Source of the DNA: [Chlorobium] sp. 445
GTDB lineage: Bacteria > Bacteroidota > Chlorobiia > Chlorobiales > Thermochlorobacteraceae
Assembly: GCA_002763895.1 (NCBI GenBank)
Contig: NSLH01000009.1
Coordinates: forward strand, 1 to 64,000
Reading direction: 5' to 3'
DNA: 64,000 bases
In this document: in pieces, positions 17,315-25,972 of the stretch
Numbering within the stretch: the stretch's first letter is position 1
How the letters are laid out: each line of letters starts with the position of its first letter
The notes under the pieces: model-generated
Seen by the model: only the letters and a program-made list of their open reading frames with translations
Told to the model about the DNA's origin: nothing
Databases searched by the model: none
Position numbers and translations under genes: made by a program

Positions 17315-19782
17315 TTACTTGCCTGATATTGCTCCAAAGTTCATGCTTAGGCGCAAAATGATGTTCCGCCCTGCATCATCAGCAAAGAATCGGAACCGGC
17401 TCAGATAATCACGATAACGTTGGTCAAGCACATTTTGTGCAGTCAGCCTTATTGCCGTCTCTTGGTTAAAGATTTTTAATTCAGTACCGAGGCTTAGGTT
17501 AAGCAATCCATACCCTGCTGGCGGGCGTGTGAGGTTTTCGACATAAAACCTGTAGGCTTCTTCATCAGAAACTGCTGGCGGCAAACTGTTCGGCACTTCA
17601 AGTCGTGGGTATTGGTCTTGAATGCGTACTAGCGTGGTAGAAATTTCTAAGTAGGTTTTTTCTAAACTCAAGATGCTGGGCAAATCTACATGGCAGCCGA
17701 TAATGGCTCTGTCGGATGGCATGTTAATCAGCGGCTCGCGCTGCGCTTCATTCCAAGCACGCACTGCGGATAGTGAGGCAAACGCACGCACAATTTCCGA
17801 CACCTCCCACTCAAAAAAGCCATCAATGCCGTATAGCAGCGCATTAGCCTGTCGATACTCAAATCCGGGAAAGGCACCACGAATCGTGATGACTGGCTCA
17901 ACCGTCGGGAAAAGATAAATGAAGTTTGAAATTGCGTTACGGTAAAGCGAGAGTTCCAAACGCGTTCTTGCGCCAATATGCCGCAGCGTCGCATCAAGGT
18001 TGAAACTGCGTTCTATTTGCAGATTCGGGTCGCCAGTTTCATACTGCGCCGTGCCATGATGCACACCATCACTGTAGAGTTCGTTGATGCTGGGCGCTCG
18101 CCATGCAGTTGCAGCTTGCGCACTAATTGACCACTCTGGTGCAAATTGATAGATGACACCCACTGCCCCCGTAACCGTCTGAAAGTTCTGTTGACTTTGA
18201 ATCACTCCACTTGCTAACTGACGTGCAATCCGCGAACTGCCATAGGGAGTGGCGCGCTGCCAGCGTAAGTCGTAGCGTACTCCAGCATGAACAGTCCAAT
18301 CGTCTTTTACCCATTCTTCTCGCCAGAATATGCCACCTGTTACTGCGCTGAAGTTTGGAATGAGTCCAGTAAGCCCAAAGTTTTTGTTAGACTGAACTAG
18401 TGCCGCTACACCTAGTGCCCCAACGAAGTTTGCAATCGGATAATGATTGAGTTTTGCTTCAGCAGTGTGCGTGTAGAGCGTCAGGTCAAAGGCAGGAATC
18501 TCACGTCGACTCGGATCTGTGCCCAGTGGCACATGCGCATCAAACTCTTGTCTGATGTTTTGTTGATAGCCGTAATTGAGTTGAAGATTGCCTAAGCTAC
18601 CGAGTTTCAATTTTGCACGCAGCGAGAGCAAATCATGTGTAATGCGCTGGCGCGGAAAGTCAATACGAAAAGAAAACGGCTCTGTGATAATCGGTTGCGT
18701 ACGCTGCATGCTTCGTACCAGATCGGTTACATTGCCAATGTGCGCACTTTTAAGCACCCCAAGTTCTGTCGCAAATCGACTGTAGTAGGCGGTAACCTCG
18801 CCCCAGTCACCTGCAATACCCGCCATCGCTGAAGCGTTCAATTCTGTGAATCCTGTGTTGGTCAGAAAGTATTGCGGTGTAGCCGCATCACCAGCGCGAC
18901 GGTAACTTACTTGGGCGCGCCAACCCACTGCCTCACCAATTGCACTTTCAAGCAACGCTGAGAGTGCTCCTTGTGCATTATTGCCAAAGGCATTGAGCGT
19001 AAGTTCTCCACCCAAAGCATGATTTTTGGTAAAGGACGTGGCTCGACACGAACGACACCGCCAATTGCATCTGCACCATACTCGACACTGGCAGCGCCCT
19101 TTACGACTTCAATTTTTGCTGCGGCAAAGGGATCAATCTCTGGCGCATGTTCAGCACCCCATTGCTGACCCTCCTGCCTTACCCCTGCATTGAGTACCAC
19201 CACACGCTGGCTATGTAGCCCACGTACCACTGGCTTTGCAATCGAGGGTCCCGTTTGCAACACTGTTACCCCCGGCAACTCATGCAAGGTCTCTCCAAGC
19301 GTCTGCCCACGATGCTTATCAAGGTCTGCTTTCTCCATGCGTGCAATGGACTGCACCGCTTGACGCAACACATCTTTCTCCCGCTCCGATGTAACCGTAA
19401 TTTCCTCTTTCTTGACATTGAGCAGACTTAGCCTGAAATTGAGCTCCTGATTTTCCATCACCCGCACAGCTACAGTTTGAGACTCATAGCTTACTGCGCT
19501 GCACTGTAGCTCATAGTCTCCCAATGGCAAATTCTCAATACGGTACTTCCCTTCAAGATTGGTCAGTGCCCCAAAGCGCGTGCCCAAAATTTTAATTGAT
19601 GCACCCACAATAGCTTCGCCAGTCTCTCTATCGCGCACCGAACCTGAAAGCGATACAGTCTGCGCATTTACCACTCCCGTCAAGGCTGAGAAAAGCACTA
19701 CACAACAGACAAGCCGCTGCACTACATCATTGCGCTTGCACATGGTTTGCATTTGAGACCTTTCCAAAAAATTTGGATTCAA
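17315..19782 (-). CDS. TonB-dependent outer-membrane receptor, probable metal uptake (frameshifted)
   Basis: Signal peptide (LFSALTGVVNAQ), then a carboxypeptidase-regulatory-like domain (GSVRDRETGEAIVGASI...), a plug domain (LHELPGVTVLQTGPSIAKPVVRG split over residues 160-190, GAASVEYGADAIGG) and a 22-strand-type barrel ending NIILRLSMNFG. The frame breaks at the T5 run 19023-19027 (plus strand). One extra A on the minus strand turns P-L-P-K into P-L-P-K-N-H-A-L-G-G-E-L, matching homologues, and joins the halves into about 823 residues. It overlaps the MerC-domain gene by 4 bp (ATGA), indicating translational coupling. The partners point to zinc or a similar metal as cargo, not vitamin B12, although cobT is nearby. 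Confidence 0.85.
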
Positions 19783-20186
19783 TGCTCACACGACTCACTT
19801 TGGCATGCTCTTTTGCTTAGTCGCCAATTAGCCACATGCGCTAGCGCCACAACTGATGCACCAATCGGGGTCAACGTGTCTTCAACGGTTTCACTTACCC
19901 AGCCTGAATGGGCTAGAAAAATCATACCAAAGCCAAGCACCAGCACAACTACCGCCGCCAGGTTACGATGATGCTGAAAGCCATGCCACAGCGCAGAGAC
20001 ACCCACCACCAACCCAAGCGCTATTATGCTCATCTCAACTATGGGATTTGCCAAAAACTCCAGTCCCACCAGCGGCAACAGCGTAAGCACAAATGGCAAT
20101 GCGGCGCAGTGCACTGCACACAGCATTGAGGTTGAGAAACCAATGGCGTCAAGGTTAATAGATTCAAGTTTGATGATACGCTTCAT
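19779..20186 (-). CDS. MerC-domain membrane protein
   Basis: A 135-residue protein with about four membrane segments. NLDAIGFSTSMLCAVHCAALP carries the CAVHC motif of MerC-type metal-binding membrane proteins, followed by LLPLVGLEFL. ATG 20186 was chosen because AAAGGAGAGG precedes it and the family starts close to the NLDAIG segment. It is the first gene of the operon with the TonB receptor and the lipoprotein. In Bacteroidota this trio is typically a Zur-type zinc-starvation unit, so inner-membrane metal handling is likely. Two TGCAA-based dyads lie upstream. Confidence 0.85.
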   Translation of the reverse strand: MKRIIKLESINLDAIGFSTSMLCAVHCAALPFVLTLLPLVGLEFLANPIVEMSIIALGLVVGVSALWHGFQHHRNLAAVVVLVLGFGMIFLAHSGWVSETVEDTLTPIGASVVALAHVANWRLSKRACQSESCEH

Positions 20187-20255
20187 GCCCCCTCTCCTTT
20201 TTTTCATCAAATTTTGCGTCCATAGAACAATTGTCAAAGACTCGCGCAGTTGTCA

Positions 20256-20294
20256 TTGCATCTGCAAATGGGTCGTAATTGCAAGCGAGTTGCA
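20256..20294 (-). promoter_or_regulatory. Candidate metal-regulator operator: two TGCAA dyads
   Basis: TTGCATCTGCAA (20256-20267) and TGCAA-GCGAG-TTGCA (20280-20294) are two inverted repeats sharing the same half-site, 70-110 bp before the MerC-gene start. A Zur/Fur-type regulator is the obvious candidate, but the site does not match a consensus I can name. Confidence 0.3.
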
Positions 20295-20362
20295 TTTTTT
20301 GATTCTCTAAAAAATTACCCTCCAAAAAGTTTTTAGCGTGCTCTCTTAAACACCAAAACTCA

Positions 20363-20551
20363 TTAGCCTTTCTTGATTTCTTGTTCAAGAAACTTTATAT
20401 CATCCTGTCCATTTGGAATCTTGACAAGTTTTTCTGAAAAGCGCCACTGTCCGGTTTTCGGCGACTTGGTTGAATAAACCAACTTAACGGCTTTGAAGCC
20501 AAGTTCTACTTTTTTCTTGCTTGCCGCTGTTTTTGCTTCTTTTTTCGCCAT
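20363..20551 (-). CDS. Small basic conserved protein
   Basis: A 62-residue, Lys-rich soluble protein (MAKKEAKTAASKKKVELGFK..., TKSPKTGQWRFSEKLVKIP). No family recognised. The Lys/Ala start resembles small nucleic-acid-binding or ribosome-associated proteins, but that is only composition. It is co-directional with the metal-uptake operon and cobT and separated from both by more than 140 bp. Confidence 0.55.
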   Translation of the reverse strand: MAKKEAKTAASKKKVELGFKAVKLVYSTKSPKTGQWRFSEKLVKIPNGQDDIKFLEQEIKKG

Positions 20552-20699
20552 ACTTTAGAGTTTAGCTTGTTTATGGAAAGGCTCAAAATTTACGCATTTT
20601 TTTGACTTTCACATAGTCCTTTGCGCAAATGTGTTTTCATTTACTTACAAATTTACTTACAATTTTTCTGATACCCCTGCACTTTCAAAGGTCGCCATC

Positions 20700-21683
20700 T
20701 CACAGAGCAATTTTTGCAGCGGCATCGAGAATGTGCATTGCCAGCGCAGCCCCAGTGCCTTCACCCAGACGCATATTCAGTGCCAAGATTGGCTCTGCTT
20801 TCAGGTGTTGCAATACATCTTGATGCGCACCCTCCGCTGAGAGATGTCCAAAGAAACAGACATCAGACACCTCTGGATTTGCTTTCAGAGCAACGAGTGC
20901 TGCCGCTGTTGCAATAAAGCCATCAATCACTATCGGCAGACGGTATTGCGATGCTGCGAAAATCGCGCCTGTCATTGCCGCAATTTCGTATCCGCCAACC
21001 GCTGCTAGCCATTCAAGCGCCGTTTTGCATGTTGAGCCATGTCGATCTAACGCCGTGCACACGGCTGCAATTTTGCGTCTTAAGCCTTCATCATCTACAC
21101 CTGTACCTCTGCCACAGACTTTTTGCGGTGGCAACGCCAGCAATGCCGCACAAAGTGCCGCTGCCGATGTGGTATTGCCAATTCCCATTTCGCCGATACC
21201 CAAGAGCTCGAAGCCTTCTTGCTTTGCGCGCTCTACTTCACTTTTGCCTAGTGCAAGCGCTGCGTCAAGTTCCTCTTTGGTCATAGCTGGCTCTGTTGTA
21301 AAGTCACGCGTGCCACTTTGCACCGGTTCATTACGAAAATTTGACGCTTGCACATTTGATAAATCCCCATTTACCCCTGCGTTGATAACGCGCAAATCAA
21401 TCCCACCGTGCCTTGCCAGTACATTGATTGCGGCGCCGCCTCTCAGAAAGTTGAGCACCATTTGCGCCGTAACCTCTTCAGGATAAGCACTCACCCCTCG
21501 CTTTGCAACACCATGACTGCCGGCAAAAACCAAAATTCTTTTTCTTCCCACACTGGGTGAAAGCGTGTTTTGAAGCGTAGCCAGACGCACCGCCATTTTC
21601 TCTAAGTCGCCTAGCGAGCCTTGGGGCTTTGTCTTGTAATCAAATTTTTTTTGAGCTAACTCGGCTAAATTTTTTTGTAACAT
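20700..21683 (-). CDS. cobT: Nicotinate-nucleotide:dimethylbenzimidazole phosphoribosyltransferase CobT
   Basis: Makes alpha-ribazole phosphate for the lower ligand of cobalamin. It is a cytosolic enzyme of about 327 residues from ATG 21683, which lies 12 bp after the stop of the upstream hydrolase; the open frame could reach 21740 but would then overlap it. KPQGSLGDLE, FAGSHGVAKRGVSAYP, LLGIGEMGIGNTTSAAAL, GRGTGVDDEGL and the catalytic Glu in RLGEGTGAALA are all present. No other cobalamin gene is in the window. Confidence 0.95.
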   Translation of the reverse strand: MLQKNLAELAQKKFDYKTKPQGSLGDLEKMAVRLATLQNTLSPSVGRKRILVFAGSHGVAKRGVSAYPEEVTAQMVLNFLRGGAAINVLARHGGIDLRVINAGVNGDLSNVQASNFRNEPVQSGTRDFTTEPAMTKEELDAALALGKSEVERAKQEGFELLGIGEMGIGNTTSAAALCAALLALPPQKVCGRGTGVDDEGLRRKIAAVCTALDRHGSTCKTALEWLAAVGGYEIAAMTGAIFAASQYRLPIVIDGFIATAAALVALKANPEVSDVCFFGHLSAEGAHQDVLQHLKAEPILALNMRLGEGTGAALAMHILDAAAKIAL

Positions 21684-21694
21684 ACGCTTATGTG

Positions 21695-22450
21695 TTATGA
21701 TTTTAGAGTTCTTTTGAGAAAGTCCAGCGTATTTTTCCAAGCATCCTCTGCATCAGTTTTGTTATACCCTCTTGTGTTATTTGGGTTCATAAACGCATGT
21801 CCAGAGTTAGTATAGATTTTTAGCTCCACACTCTGACCAAGTTCTTTGAGTGCTGCTTCAAAAGCCTTGACGTTTTCAACAGGGATGCCTCTATCCTGCG
21901 CACCAAAAATGCCCAGCACACTGGCTTTGACAGCGCGCAGCTCGTTTTTGTCGCCGCTTACACGTCCGTAGTTAATAACGCAAGCCGTGAGTTTTTCGCC
22001 TAACTCCTTTGCTGCCAGCAGCGAATACGACCCACCCATACACCAGCCAATCGTTCCAACTTTAGCAATATCGACTTCAGGTAAAGTTTTCAAGTAGTCA
22101 TAAGCGCTCTTCAAATCCATTGTGGCACGGTCTTTCGGTAATCCGTTCATTAGTGCGCCGGCTTCATCCGGTTTTGAGGCAACTTTTCCACGATAGAGAT
22201 CTACAGCTAACACCACGTAGCCTTCGCTCGCCAAAGCATTTGCCATATCTTTTATCCAATCGTTCAAGCCCCACCACTCATGAATCATAATGACAGCGGG
22301 ATACTTGCCTTTCTCTTCAGGCATAGCTAAATAAGCAGAAACATCATCGCTGCCCGACTTATAGGTAACAGTTTTTGATACCACTTTTGCTTGAAGTGGA
22401 ATTGCTGCTATAAGCAGTACAAGCAGGAGCAAAAAGGCTCGTCTGTGCAT
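21695..22450 (-). CDS. Secreted dienelactone hydrolase family protein
   Basis: About 251 residues from ATG 22450, beginning with a signal peptide (RRAFLLLLVLLIAAIPLQAK). The alpha/beta-hydrolase triad is intact: nucleophile Cys in GWCMGGSY, Asp in GAQDRGIP and His in NSGHAFMN. DLH-family enzymes hydrolyse lactones or esters; the natural substrate is unknown and a periplasmic location is predicted. It follows a paralogue that lacks Cys and His by 8 bp, and precedes cobT by 12 bp, so the three genes are probably co-transcribed. Confidence 0.88.
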   Translation of the reverse strand: MHRRAFLLLLVLLIAAIPLQAKVVSKTVTYKSGSDDVSAYLAMPEEKGKYPAVIMIHEWWGLNDWIKDMANALASEGYVVLAVDLYRGKVASKPDEAGALMNGLPKDRATMDLKSAYDYLKTLPEVDIAKVGTIGWCMGGSYSLLAAKELGEKLTACVINYGRVSGDKNELRAVKASVLGIFGAQDRGIPVENVKAFEAALKELGQSVELKIYTNSGHAFMNPNNTRGYNKTDAEDAWKNTLDFLKRTLKS

Positions 22451-22457
22451 GATGAAT

Positions 22458-23209
22458 TTATGGTTTGGGTCTACTTTGCAAGTGTGTTTTGAGAAAGCGT
22501 ATCGTGCGTGCCCACGCATCAGCTGCACTTTCAGCGTGATAGCTATCGGTTGTCGGACGTAGAAAGCCAAAAGCAGCTCCAGGATAGACTTTCACATCTA
22601 CGGCTTTGTTATGCGCTTTTAGCATCTGTGTAAATCGTAAAACGCTTGTTTGGTCTATGCCTACATCGTTTTCGCCAAAGTGCGCCATAACAGGGCAGAC
22701 AAGGTTTTTATTTTTTCTGTCTCAGTAGGTAACGCTGCATAATTTACGACTAAAGCCGCAATATCTCGCCCTGCTCTATTTGCAACAAAATCTAAGGCGA
22801 AAGTGCCTCCCATTGCCACGCCCACCATGCCTACGCGCTGGACTTTCAAATCTTCTTTGAGAAACTTCACCGCTGCCGCCATGCTCTGCTGCGCTTCTGA
22901 TTCAGGCAAAGCGCGCTCGAGTTCATGGGCTTCCATAAAATCTTGCGGCACTCTCGTGCGATACAAATCCACCGCCAACACGTTGAAGCCTTCGCACGCC
23001 AGCAAATCGCACAGCGACTTTGTCCAAGAGTCTAAACCGTAATTATCGTGCAAGAACACCACCGCTGCTGCCGAGTGCACTTTTGGCATTGCAAGATAGC
23101 CTAATGTGCAACTTTCCCTTTCTTGTGCATAGACTACCTCAAACCCCAAGCCAATGCAAAGCCCCCAGATGAGCATTAAGGTTATCAAATTGTGAAGATA
23201 TTGCTGCAT
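22458..23209 (-). CDS. Dienelactone-hydrolase paralogue lacking catalytic Cys and His (frameshifted)
   Basis: Same family as the next gene, with signal peptide (LITLMLIWGLCIGLGFEVVYAQ). The first frame reaches E-K-I-K at about 22715. One added A in the runs at 22705-22716 (plus-strand T5/T6) restores N-L-V-C-P-V-M-A-H-F-G and the C-terminal part. The nucleophile position is Ala (GVAMGGTF instead of GWCMGG) and the His position is Ala (PGAAFGF instead of SGHAFMN), while Asp is kept (GENDVG). It is therefore likely a non-catalytic homologue or one with another chemistry. About 250 residues. Confidence 0.8.
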
Positions 23210-23265
23210 TGTTTTTACTTTTTTATTTTTACACTCCATTGCACCACTGCGCGCTGAAAAAAAAT

Positions 23266-23460
23266 ATGAAACGCATACTTTTTGCTGTTGTCATCGGCTG
23301 CTTTGCACTTTTTGCTGTAACCAGCTCTTCAAATGCTTTTATCTTCAAGAGCGATAACCCTGCGCTGGTTTCCGACTCAACTGAAAAGAAATCAGAAGAA
23401 AAACCAGACATGAGCAAGAAAGCAAAGAAAAAGACCAAGAAGAAAGAAAAAGAAGGCTAA
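23266..23460 (+). CDS. Tiny secreted Lys-rich peptide
   Basis: 64 residues. Residues 1-22 form a clear signal peptide (MKRILFAVVIGCFALFAVTS); the rest is short and ends in a run of Lys/Glu (KKAKKKTKKKEKEG). It is divergent from the dienelactone-hydrolase genes with 56 bp between starts, and is followed by its own terminator. No family recognised. The gene call rests on signal peptide, position and terminator. Confidence 0.5.
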   Translation: MKRILFAVVIGCFALFAVTSSSNAFIFKSDNPALVSDSTEKKSEEKPDMSKKAKKKTKKKEKEG

Positions 23461-23482
23461 CGCTCTTAGCTTTTGATTTTGC

Positions 23483-23525
23483 AGCGCTCAATGCTATGTT
23501 TTGCACTTGGGCGCTTTTCTTTTTT
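23483..23525 (+). terminator. Rho-independent terminator
   Basis: A 9-bp stem, AGCGCTCAA / TTGGGCGCT (one G-U), with a 15-nt loop and then TTTCTTTTTT. It follows the small Lys-rich gene. Confidence 0.75.
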
Positions 23526-23551
23526 ACATTATTTGACATTCACTCTGCGTT

Positions 23552-24052
23552 ATGCTTACAGCTCAATTGCTCATTCAATCGCTGGGCTTACAACCGCATC
23601 CAGAGGGCGGATTTTTTCGTGAAGTTTATCGCTCCAGCGAATTTCTGCCACACCATGCGTTGCCAGAACGCTTTTCAGGAGATCGATGCTTTGCTACCTC
23701 AATTTATTTTCTTTTGCGCAGTTCAGATTTTTCTGCTCTCCACCGCATACGTTCAGATGAAATTTGGCACTTTTATGAGGGCTCACCGCTACAGCTCTAT
23801 GTGATTACGCCCGATGGCATGCTACAGACGCATAGGCTTGGTCGTCATCTTATGGATGGTGAAGTATTTCAGGCTGTTGTACCTGCAGGCTGTTGGTTTG
23901 GTGCAAAAGTTACTGCACCAGATTCGTTTGCGCTGGTTGGCTGCAGCGTTGCGCCCGGTTTTGATTTTGCTGATTTTGAACTTGCCCAGCGTCAGATACT
24001 TATGGCAAGCTATCCACAGCACCAGCACATAATTGAAGAACTCACGCACTAA
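23552..24052 (+). CDS. Cupin family protein (DUF985)
   Basis: A 166-residue protein with the DUF985/cupin_5 pattern: LGLQPHPEGGFFREVYRS, S-I-Y-F-L-L, H-R-I-R-S-D-E-I-W-H-F-Y-E-G (metal-binding His/Glu), VVPAGCWFGAK and GCSVAPGFDFADFEL. The fold suggests a metal-dependent enzyme or sugar/ligand binder; no activity is assigned to the family with certainty. It lies directly upstream (70 bp) of bchF on the same strand and may be the first gene of the bacteriochlorophyll transcript. Confidence 0.85.
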   Translation: MLTAQLLIQSLGLQPHPEGGFFREVYRSSEFLPHHALPERFSGDRCFATSIYFLLRSSDFSALHRIRSDEIWHFYEGSPLQLYVITPDGMLQTHRLGRHLMDGEVFQAVVPAGCWFGAKVTAPDSFALVGCSVAPGFDFADFELAQRQILMASYPQHQHIIEELTH

Positions 24053-24122
24053 GTTTTGCAAGTCGTGTCGTGTTGTATTAGATTTACTCTTAGTATTACT
24101 TGAGAAAGGAGAGACATTTTTT

Positions 24123-24593
24123 ATGCCTCGCTACACACCAGAGCAATTACGTATTCGTAACTCTTCAATTTGGACCAAAGTTCAGTTCATCTTAGCTCCG
24201 ATTCAATTTGTTGTCTTCATTGTCGGCTTTGTCATTACATTGCTCTATTATCAAGGTATCATTCATGATTTTTCGCTTGTTACGATTGGGGTTTTGGTCA
24301 AGACGCTTTTTTTAGTGCTGCTTTTTGTTACGGGCGCCATCTGGGAAAAGGAAGTTTTCGGCATCTGGGTTTATTCACCAGAGTTTTTTTGGGAAGATGT
24401 AGGTAGCACAATTGCCATCATTGTTCATTTCTCATACTTTGTCTTGGCTTATTTCAACTATTCAACTGATGTTTTGATTTGGTCAGCTTTCGCTGCATAT
24501 TTGAGTTATGTGATCAATGCGCTGCAATATCTTGTGCGTGTCTGGCTAGAAAAACGCAATGAGCGGCGCTTGAAAGCCCAAGGTCTGGTTTAA
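24123..24593 (+). CDS. bchF: 3-vinyl (bacterio)chlorophyllide hydratase BchF
   Basis: Hydrates the C3-vinyl group of (bacterio)chlorophyllide a in bacteriochlorophyll synthesis. 156 residues, the usual BchF size. MPRYTPEQLRIRNSS-WTKVQ-ILAP is the characteristic N-terminus, followed by about four membrane segments and E-K-E-V-F-G-I-W-V-Y-S-P-E-F-F-W-E-D in the middle. ATG 24123 is supported by a strong GAAAGGAGA about 10 bases upstream; a longer open frame from 24033 overlaps the cupin gene. It is followed by a double hairpin and then bchC. Confidence 0.93.
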   Translation: MPRYTPEQLRIRNSSIWTKVQFILAPIQFVVFIVGFVITLLYYQGIIHDFSLVTIGVLVKTLFLVLLFVTGAIWEKEVFGIWVYSPEFFWEDVGSTIAIIVHFSYFVLAYFNYSTDVLIWSAFAAYLSYVINALQYLVRVWLEKRNERRLKAQGLV

Positions 24594-24627
24594 TGTCAGG
24601 CTGTCCTGACACTTGGCAGACCAAGTG
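24594..24627 (+). repeat. Two back-to-back hairpins between bchF and bchC
   Basis: TGTCAGG-CTGT-CCTGACA (24594-24611) and CACTTGG-CAGA-CCAAGTG (24610-24627) are two perfect 7-bp stems with 4-nt loops, overlapping by two bases. They start immediately after the bchF stop. No T-tract follows, so they are more likely an mRNA processing or stability element than a terminator. Confidence 0.6.
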
Positions 24628-24670
24628 CAAAAGAAGTTTTTAGAAGTAAAAGTAGTAAAGGAGAATAGCT

Positions 24671-25636
24671 ATGAAGTCGAAGGCGGTTGTTTTCACTGCG
24701 CCTGAGCATCTGGAGTTGCGCGACGTCAATTTGCGCGATCTTGAGCCCAGTGACGTCTTAGTAGAGACTTTTTGGACCTCCATCAGTGCTGGCACAGAGA
24801 AAATGCTGTTCATGGGGCGCTTGCCCAAAATGCAGATGACCGAATACCCCGTCATTCCCGGCTATGAAACTGTTGGTAAAGTTATCAAAATTGGCAGCAA
24901 CGTCCCTGAGGAATACTTAGGTAAGTTTGTCTATGTGTCAGGTTCCTTTGGCTACACTGATGTCAATGCTGCGTTTGGTGGTGCCTCGCAGTATGTGGTC
25001 TCACCCTACCACAAAACCACACGCCTCGATATGCTTGAGGATGTTTCGTTAGGACTTGCACTCCCACTTGCCGCTACTGCCTTGCACATTGTTGATTTAG
25101 CCGCAGTAACCGATAAACGCATCCTCGTGCTTGGTGAAGGCGCCGTAGGGCTGCTGGTTTGCGACTTTGCAAAACTCTTCAACGCAGACTTGGTTGCTGC
25201 CACTGACCTAAGCGATTTTCGGCTTTCCAAATCATCTGCACATTTGCGCATCAATGTCGCCCATACTTCGCTCGAAGACGCCTTAGGCTCTATGCTCTTT
25301 GATGTCGTGATTGATTGCACTGGCTCAATGAAAGCGATTGAAGATAGCCTTAGGTTTCTCAAAATGAATGGAACACTTGTTCTTGGCGGCTACTATGAGC
25401 GCATTGATTTGGCCTATCACTTCGCGTTTATGAAAGAAATCAAAATTTTAGCCGCTAAGCAATGGGCACTTGGTGACTTAGACCGTACGCTTGCGATTAT
25501 GGCTAATAAAGTGATTGATTTTAAGCGCATCTTTACGCACTACAGCTCCGCATGGAATGGTCTCGCAAAGGCATATGAAACAGCATTCTACGACAGCAAT
25601 TGCCTTAAGCTCGCACTTTCTTGGAAGCCCGAATAA
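24671..25636 (+). CDS. bchC: Bacteriochlorophyllide 3-hydroxyethyl dehydrogenase BchC
   Basis: Oxidises the 3-(1-hydroxyethyl) group to 3-acetyl, completing bacteriochlorophyllide a. 321 residues of the medium-chain dehydrogenase fold: SISAGTEKMLFMGRLP (about residue 37), the N-terminal catalytic domain with IPGYETVGKV, VYVSGSFGYTDVNAAFGGA, and a Rossmann domain with LVLGEGAVGLLV (about 153). These are BchC signatures. A strong AAAGGAG site precedes ATG 24671. It lies between bchF and a YciI-like gene 12 bp downstream, then bchX. Confidence 0.95.
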   Translation: MKSKAVVFTAPEHLELRDVNLRDLEPSDVLVETFWTSISAGTEKMLFMGRLPKMQMTEYPVIPGYETVGKVIKIGSNVPEEYLGKFVYVSGSFGYTDVNAAFGGASQYVVSPYHKTTRLDMLEDVSLGLALPLAATALHIVDLAAVTDKRILVLGEGAVGLLVCDFAKLFNADLVAATDLSDFRLSKSSAHLRINVAHTSLEDALGSMLFDVVIDCTGSMKAIEDSLRFLKMNGTLVLGGYYERIDLAYHFAFMKEIKILAAKQWALGDLDRTLAIMANKVIDFKRIFTHYSSAWNGLAKAYETAFYDSNCLKLALSWKPE

Positions 25637-25648
25637 AATCTAGCAAAG

Positions 25649-25939
25649 ATGTTTGTTGTGCTTTATACATACTCGAAAGCTCTTGAAGAGGTCGATGTCT
25701 TTCGCAGTGCACATCTAGCCTTTTTGGACAAGGAATATGCCGCAGGGCATTTTGTTGTCTCGGGTCGGCAAAATCCACCTACAGGCGGCGTCTTGATTTC
25801 ACATCTTGCGTCGCGTGAGCAGCTCGAAGATATCGTGCGCCAAGACCCATACATTCTCAATGGCGTGGCTACTTACCAAGTCATTGAGTTCTTGCCTGCC
25901 AAATATGCAGCAGGCTTTGAGGTATTCTTGAAGCAATAA
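25649..25939 (+). CDS. YciI-like protein inside the bacteriochlorophyll operon
   Basis: A 96-residue ferredoxin-like fold protein of the YciI/YCII family: A-H-L-A-F-L-D (His/Asp of the putative active site, about residues 22-28), VVSGRQNPPTGGVLI and V-R-Q-D-P-Y. YciI proteins are small dimers of mostly unknown activity, related to dienelactone-type or muconolactone-type isomerases. It is tightly packed, 12 bp after bchC and 33 bp before bchX, so it is co-expressed with pigment synthesis. A role in tetrapyrrole modification or in protecting the reductase is possible but unproven. Confidence 0.85.
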   Translation: MFVVLYTYSKALEEVDVFRSAHLAFLDKEYAAGHFVVSGRQNPPTGGVLISHLASREQLEDIVRQDPYILNGVATYQVIEFLPAKYAAGFEVFLKQ

Positions 25940-25972
25940 ACAGTCTTAACTTGTTGAAAAAAGGAGAAAACT

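Noticed and set aside
18907-19782. Cobalamin (BtuB) role for the TonB receptor because cobT is nearby
   Set aside because: Its operon partners are a MerC-domain protein and a lipoprotein typical of metal uptake, no B12 riboswitch is visible, and cobT is in a separate unit.
20638-20662. Tandem ATTTACTTACAA duplication upstream of the small basic gene's start
   Set aside because: Only two 12-bp copies in AT-rich intergenic DNA; no gene or operator logic attached.
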